Source of the DNA: an uncultured Christensenella sp.
GTDB taxonomy: Bacteria > Bacillota > Clostridia > Christensenellales > Borkfalkiaceae
NCBI GenBank assembly: GCA_910578655.1
Contig: CAJTQE010000014.1
Coordinates: 1-13,212 of the forward strand
Reading direction: 5' to 3'
DNA length: 13,212 nucleotides
Shown here: in pieces, positions 6,732-13,212 of the stretch
Layout: each line of letters begins with the position of its first letter
How positions within the stretch are numbered: position 1 is the first letter of the stretch
The notes under the pieces: generated by a model
Seen by the model: only the letters and a program-made list of their open reading frames with translations
What the model was told of the DNA's origin: nothing
Databases searched by the model: none
Translations under genes and position numbers: made by a program

Positions 6732-7246
6732 AAAAACTTACTTTACCCCTATCCAAACAAACCGTTCAAAGTTTAAAAGCAGGCGACAGCGTATTGCTTT
6801 CCGGAACCATTTTGACAGCGAGAGATTGCGCCCACAAACGCATATTTTCACTACTTGACAGCGGTGAAAAATTGCCGTTCAAAATTGACGGCAGCACGAC
6901 ATATTACGCTGGCCCCTGCCCGGCAAAACCGAATACCGTTTCAGGAAGTTGCGGCCCCACCACTTCCGCAAGAATGAACATATACGCTCCTCGCTTGCTT
7001 GATTTGGGATTGAACGCAATAATTGGCAAAGGCGAAATGTCGGACGAAGTGCAAAAAGCAATTATAAAAAACCGTTCGATATATTTTGCCGCAATAGGCG
7101 GCGCCGGTGCACTATACGCAAATTGTATAAAACAAAGCGAACTAATCGCCTTTGAGGACCTTTTATCGGAAGCCGTTTACAAACTTGAAATTATAGATTT
7201 TCCCGCTATTGTGGCTTACGACTGCTTTGGCGGAAAAATATATTAG
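6728..7246 (+). CDS. Class I fumarate hydratase, beta subunit
   Basis: This 172-aa chain supplies the second half of the class I fumarase active site. Family motifs are GDSVLLSGTILTARDCAHKR (19-38; usually TARDAAHKR), YYAGPCPAKP, SGSCGPTTSARMN, IIGKGEMS, YFAAIGGAGAL and the C-terminal DFPAIVAYDCFGGKIY. Length and motif order are normal for a separate beta subunit; in many proteobacteria the two parts are fused. The ATG overlaps the alpha stop, so translation is coupled and stoichiometric. No terminator follows; the pheST promoter begins nine bases after the stop. Tartrate dehydratase beta is the alternative reading. Confidence 0.9.
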   Translation: MKKLTLPLSKQTVQSLKAGDSVLLSGTILTARDCAHKRIFSLLDSGEKLPFKIDGSTTYYAGPCPAKPNTVSGSCGPTTSARMNIYAPRLLDLGLNAIIGKGEMSDEVQKAIIKNRSIYFAAIGGAGALYANCIKQSELIAFEDLLSEAVYKLEIIDFPAIVAYDCFGGKIY

Positions 7247-7255
7247 TTAAAACCG

Positions 7256-7284
7256 TTGACTTTATTTTTACTATTTAATATAAT
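7256..7284 (+). promoter_or_regulatory. Sigma-A promoter of pheST
   Basis: TTGACT (7256-7261) and a perfect TATAAT (7279-7284) are separated by 17 bases, the best promoter in the window. The predicted start is near 7291, giving a ~260-base leader that contains the T-box. Confidence 0.85.
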
Positions 7285-7290
7285 TAAATT

Positions 7291-7540
7291 AATTTTAAAG
7301 GCGCTGACCAAGACAGACGGCTTTTGCACATTCTTTTCAGAGAGGAGAATTCATAGGCTGAAAGATTCTTCAAAGAATAAAAACCGTTATTCACTTGCGA
7401 GCCGAACGTGTGAAAGTTATCTTCTGGTAATGCGTTCCGTAATTCCGCGTTAAGGATAACACGAGGCGACTTTTGTCGCAAAATCAGGTGGTACAGCGAA
7501 TTTTTCGCCCTGTGTTTTTCACGGGGCGATTATATTTTTT
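7291..7540 (+). ncRNA. T-box riboswitch sensing uncharged tRNA-Phe, upstream of pheST
   Basis: The leader folds as a classical transcriptional T-box. Stem I: CAAG (7309-7312) pairs CUUG (7394-7397) and ACGG (7317-7320) pairs CCGU (7384-7387), enclosing the specifier loop; its 3' side UAUUCA holds the Phe codon UUC (7390-7392). Above it, AUUCUUU (7330-7336) pairs AAAGAAU (7372-7378), then UCAGAGA, then GGAGAAU/AUUCUUC with AGGCUG in the apical loop. Stem II: GUUAUC/GAUAAC. Stem III: GCGAC-UUUU-GUCGC (7466-7479). The T-box CAGGUGGUACAGCGA (7485-7499) contains UGGU (7489-7492), complementary to the ACCA end of tRNA-Phe. Antiterminator pairs are CAGG/CCUG and GCGA/UCGC, flanking the UGGUACA bulge. 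Uncharged tRNA-Phe should stabilise the antiterminator and raise pheST expression when phenylalanine is short. No credible ORF lies in this 305-base gap. Confidence 0.95.
7506..7540 (+). terminator. T-box regulated intrinsic terminator
   Basis: CGCCCUGUG (7506-7514) pairs with CACGGGGCG (7520-7528) in a 9-bp stem with a UUUUU loop, followed by AUUAUAUUUUUU. Its 5' arm shares bases with the 3' arm of the antiterminator (UCGC/CCUG), so the two folds exclude each other, the standard T-box switch. It would also stop transcripts reading through from the fumarase genes. Confidence 0.92.
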
Positions 7541-7551
7541 ATGAGGTATAT

Positions 7552-8580
7552 ATGGACGTAAAAGAAAAAATCAAACAAATCGAAAATCAAATAGAGGACA
7601 CGATTAAAGACATTAAGTCAAGTCAAACTCTGCAAGAAATTAAACTTAAATTTTTGGGTAAAAGCGGAGAAATTTCTTCGCTTATGAAAAATATGCGCGA
7701 CGTTCCCCCCGAAGAACGTCCGAGCATGGGCAAGCTTTTAAACGCGCTCAGACAATGGACCGAAGAGCAGTTCAACAAGCTTGAAAGCGGACTCAAATCG
7801 ATAGAACTTGAAAAGCGGTACGCCAATGAAAAAATAGACGTGACTATGCCGGGACTCGATTTGCCGGACGGAGCGTACCATCCCACTACGCTTGTCACAA
7901 AAGAACTTATTAATATTTTTCTCGGTATGGGCTTTGAAATATTTGAAGGACCCGAAATTGAAAACGACTACTACAATTTTACTGCGCTGAATACCCCGAA
8001 AGACCACCCTGCAAGAGATATGCAGGACACCTTTTACCTTTCCGAAAACCTGCTTTTGAGAACGCAGACCTCATCGGGTCAAATAAGAGTTATGGAAAAC
8101 AAAAAGCCACCCATAAAAATTTTGTCGCCCGGCAAAGTATACAGAAGCGACGACGACGCAACCCATTCTCCTATGTTTTCGCAGATGGAAATGTTGGTTG
8201 TGGATAAAGGTTTGACGCTGTGCGATTTACAGGGAATGCTTGACGAATTTGTAAAAAGAATTTTCGGACGCGGTGTAAAAACGCGGTTACGCCCCTCTTA
8301 CTTCCCTTTTACCGAACCTTCCGTCGAAGTTGACGTCAGCTGTTTCGAATGCGGCGGCTCAGGCTGCCGGCTTTGCAAGGGCACAGGGTGGATAGAAGTC
8401 GGCGGCGCAGGCATGGTCAACAGACGCGTGCTTGAAGGCTGCGGCATTAATCCGGACGAGTATACCGGTTTTGCATTCGGACTCGGCATAGAAAGAATTG
8501 CGATGCTTAAATACGGAATAAACAATATGAAACTTTTATTCGAAGGCGACACTCGCTTTTTGAAACAGTTCAAAGGTTAA
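7552..8580 (+). CDS. pheS: Phenylalanyl-tRNA synthetase alpha subunit
   Basis: PheS is the catalytic subunit of the alpha2-beta2 class II enzyme that charges tRNA-Phe. The 342-aa chain has an N-terminal helical coiled-coil arm (1 to ~95) that binds tRNA, then the class II core. Motif 2 is KVYRSDDDATHSPMF (195-209), and motif 3 lies in GFAFGLGIERIAMLKYG (306-322), with the phenylalanine pocket around GFAFG. The segment RPSYFPFTEPSVEVDV precedes a CxxC-x4-CxxC cluster (C264, C267, C272, C275), common in bacterial PheS. The length is typical. ATG 7552 is preceded by a GAGGT ribosome binding site at 7543-7547. pheT follows after 12 bases. Confidence 0.98.
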   Translation: MDVKEKIKQIENQIEDTIKDIKSSQTLQEIKLKFLGKSGEISSLMKNMRDVPPEERPSMGKLLNALRQWTEEQFNKLESGLKSIELEKRYANEKIDVTMPGLDLPDGAYHPTTLVTKELINIFLGMGFEIFEGPEIENDYYNFTALNTPKDHPARDMQDTFYLSENLLLRTQTSSGQIRVMENKKPPIKILSPGKVYRSDDDATHSPMFSQMEMLVVDKGLTLCDLQGMLDEFVKRIFGRGVKTRLRPSYFPFTEPSVEVDVSCFECGGSGCRLCKGTGWIEVGGAGMVNRRVLEGCGINPDEYTGFAFGLGIERIAMLKYGINNMKLLFEGDTRFLKQFKG

Positions 8581-8592
8581 GGAGAAAATAAA

Positions 8593-11001
8593 ATGAAAGC
8601 ACCTTTAAGTTGGCTTAAAGATTACGTTGATATTGACGTTACTCCGGAAGAATTGCAGGCAAAGCTCTTCTCCTGCGGTTTTGAAGTTGAAGAATTATAT
8701 GAAATAGGCAAGGATATCTCCGGCGTTGTTGTTGGCGAAGTAACAGAATGTCAAAAAGTTGACGGAACACACCTGTCCGTTTGCAAGGTTGATTGCGGCG
8801 ATAAGGGAATTTTCCAAATTTGCTGCGGTGCAGATAATGTCAGAACGGGTATAAAAGTTCCCTGTGCGTTAGTCGGAGCCACCGTATACGCCACCGCCAA
8901 AGACCATATAACCGTTGAAGGCGTAATGACTATCAAAAAAGGTAAATTACGCGGAATAGAATCTGACGGAATGCTCTGCTCGGGCATTGAACTCGGCGTA
9001 AGCGGAGATATGTACAAAGGCGCGGACTATAACGGGCTGTTAATTTTGCCCTCTTCTTTAAAAAACGGCGAAGACGTAAAACACGAACTTGGACTTGACG
9101 ATTACATTTTCGACATTTCTATAACTGCAAACCGACCCGACTGCCAAAGCATTTTCGGGATCGCGCGTGAAATTGCCGCCGTTTTAAATAAACCCGTAAA
9201 AGAACCCGACTGCTATTTTAAAACTGTAAAATCAAACAAAAAAATCACAATTACCAATACAGCTCCCGAACTTTGCCAAAGATATATAAGCCATTACGTT
9301 AAAGACGTAAAAATCTCCCCCTCCCCCGCATGGCTGAAAAAGAAGCTTGCGCTTTGCGGAATACGCTCTATCAACAATGTGGTAGACATTACGAATTTTG
9401 TTCTACTTGAATTAGGACAACCTATGCACGCATTCGATTTGAGGACGCTTTCGGGAGAAACCGTTAATATACGAAGAGCAGAAAACGGAGAAAAAATAGT
9501 CACGCTCGATGAAAACGAGTTCGAGCTGAACAGCGAAAATTTAGTTATTTGCGACGCTTCGAAGCCGTGTGCGCTTGCGGGAATTATGGGCGGACTGAAC
9601 AGCGAAATACGAGAGGATACTACCGAGGTACTTTTCGAAGCCGCGAAATTTGCCCGCGACAACGTAAGGCGCACCGCAAGAGCTTTGGGACAGCACTCCG
9701 ACTCCTCCTCTCTCTTTGAAAAGGGAGTAAACGATTATACGGTAGAAAAAGCGATGCTTAGAGCATTACATTTAATCGATGCATTGAAATGCGGCACCGT
9801 AACCGACGTTAGTGTTGACGTTGTAACTCCGAATTCTATTCTCACAGAAAAGCAATTGACGGTTAACGGTGACAAAATAAATGCTTTGCTCGGAATAACG
9901 GTACCGGCAAAAGCTATGGAAAAAATTTTAAAAAGCCTTAACTTCAAAGTATCTGTCAACGGCAACGAAATGAATTTGACCGTTCCGCGTTACAGGGAGG
10001 ATATTGACGGCTATCCCGACATTGCCGAAGAAATAATAAGAATGTACGGTTACGGGCATATTGTTCCGACGTTTATACCCACCGCCACCGTTACAAGCGG
10101 TGGACTGTCGGAAAAACAGCAGGCTGAAAACAAGTTAAAAGATATTCTTGTAAGCAAGGGCCTTTATGAAATTTCAAGTTATTCTTTTATATCGGAAAAA
10201 GATTTCGACTTGCTGAATTATGCAAATGACAGCGACGAAAGAAAAGCAATTAAAATTTTAAATCCTATCAGCGAGGATTTATCCGTTATGCGAACCACCC
10301 TCGCCCCGTCAATGGTTAATGTAATCGTTAGGAATTTAAGACGCGGCAATATGAACGGAAAGTTGTTTGAGCTTGCAAAAATTTACCTTGCTGACGAACT
10401 GCCCTTAAAAAATTTTCCTATTGAAAAGAAAGTACTGAGTTTCGGCATGTGGGGCAGTTGCACGTTCTTCCACCTTAAAGGAATTATCGACAACCTCGCC
10501 TCGCACCTGAATTTGAAATTTGAATACGAACCGTATACGAAACCTTTCCTGCATCCCGGTAAAACCGCAAAAATCAAATGTGACGGTGAGTATATCGGAT
10601 ATTTAGGAATTCTTGCCCCCACCGTAGCCGAAAACCTTGTAATTGACAGAACGGTGGTCATCGGTGAAATAGATTATGAAATGCTTGAAAAACTTTCAAA
10701 GCCTTTCAGATATACGCCTCTCCCCAAATTTGCGGAATACACACGCGATTTGGCGCTGATTTGCGATGTGGGCGTTACCGCAGGCGCAATAGAGAAGGAA
10801 ATTTATTCCGCATGCAAATACGTGACCGACGTTCACCTTTTCGATATATACGCAGGCGAGCAGATAGAAAAAAATAAAAAGAGCATGGCGTTCAAAATCA
10901 CCTTTACCCCTAAAGACGAATCCATTGACGACAAGGTTGACGGTTACGTCAAAAAGATACTTAACAAACTTAAATTCAAAATGAATATAACGCTAAGATA
11001 A
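8593..11001 (+). CDS. pheT: Phenylalanyl-tRNA synthetase beta subunit
   Basis: PheT is the structural and editing subunit that hydrolyses mischarged Tyr-tRNA-Phe. The 802-aa chain is full length. Visible domains in order are the EMAP/OB-like tRNA-binding domain (about 43-150, GVVVGEVTECQKV), the B3/B4 editing region (about 210-400, with NNVVDITNFVLLELGQPMHAFD and AGIMGGLNSEI), the B5 domain (about 410-490), the catalytic-like core (about 500-690, YSFISEKDFD and HPGKTAKI) and a C-terminal ferredoxin-fold anticodon-binding domain (about 708-802, PLPKFAEYTRDLALICDV). A GGAG ribosome binding site lies at 8581-8584, eight bases before the ATG. It is co-transcribed with pheS under T-box control and followed by a strong terminator. 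Confidence 0.98.
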   Translation: MKAPLSWLKDYVDIDVTPEELQAKLFSCGFEVEELYEIGKDISGVVVGEVTECQKVDGTHLSVCKVDCGDKGIFQICCGADNVRTGIKVPCALVGATVYATAKDHITVEGVMTIKKGKLRGIESDGMLCSGIELGVSGDMYKGADYNGLLILPSSLKNGEDVKHELGLDDYIFDISITANRPDCQSIFGIAREIAAVLNKPVKEPDCYFKTVKSNKKITITNTAPELCQRYISHYVKDVKISPSPAWLKKKLALCGIRSINNVVDITNFVLLELGQPMHAFDLRTLSGETVNIRRAENGEKIVTLDENEFELNSENLVICDASKPCALAGIMGGLNSEIREDTTEVLFEAAKFARDNVRRTARALGQHSDSSSLFEKGVNDYTVEKAMLRALHLIDALKCGTVTDVSVDVVTPNSILTEKQLTVNGDKINALLGITVPAKAMEKILKSLNFKVSVNGNEMNLTVPRYREDIDGYPDIAEEIIRMYGYGHIVPTFIPTATVTSGGLSEKQQAENKLKDILVSKGLYEISSYSFISEKDFDLLNYANDSDERKAIKILNPISEDLSVMRTTLAPSMVNVIVRNLRRGNMNGKLFELAKIYLADELPLKNFPIEKKVLSFGMWGSCTFFHLKGIIDNLASHLNLKFEYEPYTKPFLHPGKTAKIKCDGEYIGYLGILAPTVAENLVIDRTVVIGEIDYEMLEKLSKPFRYTPLPKFAEYTRDLALICDVGVTAGAIEKEIYSACKYVTDVHLFDIYAGEQIEKNKKSMAFKITFTPKDESIDDKVDGYVKKILNKLKFKMNITLR

Positions 11002-11041
11002 AATAATCCGCACTCTGTCACAGTAATTTTTCCTTAAACAA

Positions 11042-11086
11042 ATAGCCCGCTAACTTCACAAACGAAGTATAGCGGGCTATGTTTTT
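11042..11086 (+). terminator. Intrinsic terminator of pheST
   Basis: ATAGCCCGCTA (11042-11052) and TAGCGGGCTAT (11070-11080) form an 11-bp stem, with an inner TTC/GAA pairing in the loop, followed by GTTTTT. On the minus strand the same stem is followed by TTGTTT, so it may also stop the convergent lipoprotein transcript, though less well. It lies in the 199-base gap between two convergent genes; nothing else definite is seen there. Confidence 0.9.
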
Positions 11087-11200
11087 AAAGTTTATTTTGT
11101 TCGGATATGAATTTGAAATATTTGTTTTTTATCTATTGTATTTTCTCTCCGCTAAATTACTGTTTACCGTACCGTCGATTAAAAAACAATTAAATCTGTT

Positions 11201-12568
11201 TTAGTCGTGCGGATGACTGTTGGTCCTACCGCTGTTTATTGCTTCGTTAAGCTTGGTTTCAAGAATTCTTGCACATTCCTCGGGCGTAAGCGCAAAATTG
11301 CCGTTCGCGTCACGGATTAGCAAATTTGCTATTTCCTTATGGAATACGCTACCGACGGAATTGTCAGCGCCCTGCCAGTTAGGAAGGTTTCTTCTGAAAT
11401 CGACCTCGTTTACAGCGTTATCCAGAAACGCGTCGAGCAGCAGAATCTTATCCTCATACTTTTCAAGCACTTTATTGCTTACGGGGATACTTCCTGCCGA
11501 ACACTCCATCCACTTATCGGTTGCATAGAAATATTTTACGAAATCTTTTGCTATTTCTATTTTTTCGCTGTCGCCGTTATCGAAAACCTCGAACCCCTCG
11601 CAAAAGAAGGTACAGTTGTTTCCGGGATAATTGACAAATCCGTATTTATCCAGTCCGCCCTCGGCAATAACGCTGCGGTACATTGGCCCCGCCGAATTGA
11701 AGTTGAAAAACGCCATTTCGCCCGTTTTAAACTTACTGCTGTTATCCGACATGGTTTTGAAATAAGGAACCGGCAGATACCAACCGTTCGTTACTCCGCT
11801 CTGAATCCAGCGCAATGCCTCTACCGCTTTGTCGTCAAGCTTAAAATTTACGTTTGCATCGAATAAATCGCTGCCGTACGAGCGCAGCAACGTCATTATA
11901 TGAGTGTCGCCCTCATTGTCCTTTGCGTACATCATAGTGGGAACGTAACCCGTAGGCAGTTTTTCCGCAAGCGTATTAAGTATTGCCGTCCAGTCTTCAA
12001 TCGGCCAGTCTGATATTGTTCCGTTTTCACCGATATAAGCGTCCAGCCCACACTGCCTGAGCAGCTGCTTATTATAGATAAGAATATTCTGCGACACCAT
12101 ATACGGCATCATATACAGCTTTTTATCGAAGCGTCCGTTATCTACGTACTTTGAATTCAAATCCTTCGCCATTTCGTCGGATAAAACATCGTCGAGCGGT
12201 ACGGCGTTGCCCGTATGGATAAACGAGCTCATATTATAAAAACTGTCGTAGAGAATATCCGCAGCGTCGGGCGTACCGAAGGTGTTGTAAACCGCTTTGG
12301 TTTCCTCACCGGATTCAAATTCGACCACTCTGACCTTAATTTCCTTGCCGTACTGTGCGGCGAACTCCTCGCTTGCTTGCGTCAAAAGCGCGGTTACGCT
12401 TTTCAAATCGGGACGCGCAACGCTGTTAAGCGTGCTTGAACGCGGAACCTTTATCGTTATTTGCTTGACCGACTTTCCACCGCATCCAACAAACAAAGGC
12501 AGGCAGGCAAGCAACAGAAAAAGAGCAATTAAAAGAGACAAAAAAATTTTTTTAACCGATTTAACCAT
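11201..12568 (-). CDS. Family 1 extracellular solute-binding lipoprotein
   Basis: The 455-aa protein starts with a lipoprotein signal peptide: a basic MVKSVKK stretch, a hydrophobic core (8-27) and a lipobox FVGC with the lipidated Cys at 29. The mature part resembles sugar-type (UgpB/MalE class) binding proteins: a QASEEFAAQYGKEIKVRVVE segment, a DILYDSF-NMSSFIHTGNAVPLDD region, YMMPYMVSQNILIYNKQLL, GEMAFFNFNSAG and FVKYFYATDKWM. It should sit on the outer face of the membrane and bind a carbohydrate or similar solute; the ligand cannot be told. Its AGGAGG site lies within the end of the upstream kinase gene. No permease or ATPase gene follows, so transport would require components elsewhere, and a role in signal sensing with the kinase is plausible. 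Confidence 0.9.
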   Translation of the reverse strand: MVKSVKKIFLSLLIALFLLLACLPLFVGCGGKSVKQITIKVPRSSTLNSVARPDLKSVTALLTQASEEFAAQYGKEIKVRVVEFESGEETKAVYNTFGTPDAADILYDSFYNMSSFIHTGNAVPLDDVLSDEMAKDLNSKYVDNGRFDKKLYMMPYMVSQNILIYNKQLLRQCGLDAYIGENGTISDWPIEDWTAILNTLAEKLPTGYVPTMMYAKDNEGDTHIMTLLRSYGSDLFDANVNFKLDDKAVEALRWIQSGVTNGWYLPVPYFKTMSDNSSKFKTGEMAFFNFNSAGPMYRSVIAEGGLDKYGFVNYPGNNCTFFCEGFEVFDNGDSEKIEIAKDFVKYFYATDKWMECSAGSIPVSNKVLEKYEDKILLLDAFLDNAVNEVDFRRNLPNWQGADNSVGSVFHKEIANLLIRDANGNFALTPEECARILETKLNEAINSGRTNSHPHD

Positions 12569-13212
12569 TTACGACTCCTCCTTATCGCTACCGTCGGAGT
12601 TCTTGCCGTTTCTTATACATTCCATTTTGCGCAAAAGTATTTTAACGTCTATAGGCTTTGTCAGAATATCGTTCATACCGCTGTCAAACACTTTAAGCTT
12701 ATCTTCCTGGAATGTATTCGCCGTGCAGGCAAGAATCGGCACCGTTTTTGCGTCAGCCCTGTCAAGCCTTCTTATCGCGCTTGCCGCTTCACAGCCGTCA
12801 AGCACGGGCATACGCATATCCATAAGTATTGCACTGAATTCGCCTATATCGGAAGAAGCAAATGCGTCAACAGCCTTTTCTCCATCCGAAGCGTGCGTAC
12901 AGGTAAAACCCGCCTCCTGCAAGATTTCAATTAATATCTCGGCGTTTAAATCATTATCTTCGGCAATAAGAACTTTTAAGTTTTTAAATTTCGAACGCTT
13001 TCGCGCAATGCTTGCCGCTCCCTCATCCATATTGTGTTTCATATAATCCGGAATATCGGAAATTTCTGCAGGAATAGAAATGGTAAACTCACTTCCTTTG
13101 CCAAGCTCGCTCTCCACATTGATTTCACCGCCCATAGCTGTTACAAGCAATTTGCTTATTGCCATACCGAGACCGGTTCCCTTAGTAGATTCATTATTGC
13201 TGTCACGTTCCT
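12569..13212 (-). CDS. Hybrid sensor histidine kinase, C-terminal part (cut by window edge)
   Basis: The frame is open from the right edge to the TAA at 12571-12569, giving about 214 visible residues. The first part, STKGTGLGMAISKLLVTAMGG followed by INVESELGKGSEFTISIP, is the G2 box and end of a HATPase_c domain. After a linker comes a receiver domain: acidic pocket in VLIAEDND, phosphoacceptor Asp in ILMDMRMP, conserved Thr/Ala in ILACTAN and Lys in DILTKPID. This order marks a hybrid kinase whose sensor and dimerisation domains are beyond the window. The Met at 13165 is not the true start, since it lies inside the G2 box. The stop directly abuts the lipoprotein ATG, indicating one transcript. 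No further output domain follows, so the phosphate probably passes to another protein. Confidence 0.92.
   Translation of the reverse strand, partial: ERDSNNESTKGTGLGMAISKLLVTAMGGEINVESELGKGSEFTISIPAEISDIPDYMKHNMDEGAASIARKRSKFKNLKVLIAEDNDLNAEILIEILQEAGFTCTHASDGEKAVDAFASSDIGEFSAILMDMRMPVLDGCEAASAIRRLDRADAKTVPILACTANTFQEDKLKVFDSGMNDILTKPIDVKILLRKMECIRNGKNSDGSDKEES
12577..12582 (-). promoter_or_regulatory. Ribosome binding site of the solute-binding lipoprotein
   Basis: The minus strand reads AAGGAGGAGT around these bases, inside the last kinase codons, with eight bases between AGGAGG and the ATG at 12568. It fixes the lipoprotein start and shows it is translated from the kinase message. Confidence 0.85.

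Noticed and set aside
7256..7481. 65-residue ORFs on both strands in the pheST leader
   Set aside because: The region is explained by promoter and T-box RNA structure; the ORFs have no recognisable motifs.
8343..8379. CxxC-x4-CxxC in PheS as a fused zinc-finger or DnaJ-like insertion
   Set aside because: This cysteine cluster is a normal part of many bacterial PheS proteins.
11160..11200. Possible AT-rich terminator just after the lipoprotein stop (AAAACA/TGTTTT on the minus strand)
   Set aside because: The stem is short and entirely AT-rich apart from one pair; it is too weak to call, and the pheST hairpin further on may serve both directions.
12569..13165. A stand-alone response regulator starting at the Met at 13165
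   Set aside because: This Met lies inside the kinase G2 box (GTGLGMAISK) and the frame stays open to the window edge, so it is an internal residue of a hybrid kinase.
1..13212. CRISPR array, mobile element, tRNA/rRNA gene or defence system
   Set aside because: No regularly spaced repeats, transposase or integrase motifs, cloverleaf or rRNA sequence was seen on either strand.

Overview
The window looks like a chromosomal segment of a low- to mid-GC Gram-positive bacterium, most likely a member of the Clostridia/Bacillota. The reasons are a tRNA-Phe T-box riboswitch ahead of pheST, the prs-pth-mfd order, AGGAGG-type ribosome binding sites, a two-subunit class I (iron-sulfur) fumarase and a lipobox solute-binding protein. 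UGA, UAA and UAG all act as stops, so the code is standard. No rRNA, tRNA, CRISPR array, insertion sequence or phage gene was recognised, and the placement below phylum is inference.

Left part (1-5814, all on the minus strand). In transcription order this part reads: a CPBP-family membrane protease, rlmH (23S rRNA methyltransferase), an M14 zinc carboxypeptidase-like protein and tadA (tRNA A34 deaminase), all tightly packed or overlapping. A separate sigma-A-like promoter then drives prs (PRPP synthetase), pth (peptidyl-tRNA hydrolase) and mfd (transcription-repair coupling factor). mfd runs off the left edge, with its N-terminal 491 residues visible.

Middle (5815-11086, plus strand). A 77-bp divergent intergenic region separates the CPBP gene from the fumarase genes. 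Both genes lack a Shine-Dalgarno sequence, and both have a -10 box that ends six bases before the ATG, so both are candidate leaderless transcripts. The fumarase alpha and beta genes overlap by ATGA. Nine bases after the beta stop comes a near-consensus promoter, then a well-formed T-box leader with a UUC (Phe) specifier, an antiterminator and an intrinsic terminator. It controls pheS and pheT. A strong hairpin terminator closes this block.

Right part (11201-13212, minus strand). A hybrid sensor histidine kinase, cut by the right edge so that only the end of its ATPase domain and its receiver domain are visible, is followed immediately by a solute-binding lipoprotein. The kinase stop codon abuts the lipoprotein ATG, and the lipoprotein ribosome binding site lies inside the kinase coding sequence. 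No permease or ABC ATPase follows, so the lipoprotein may serve ligand sensing rather than transport.

Most genes are housekeeping. The observations most worth checking are the paired leaderless promoters, the kinase plus orphan binding-protein unit, and the M14 peptidase with an altered substrate-binding residue.
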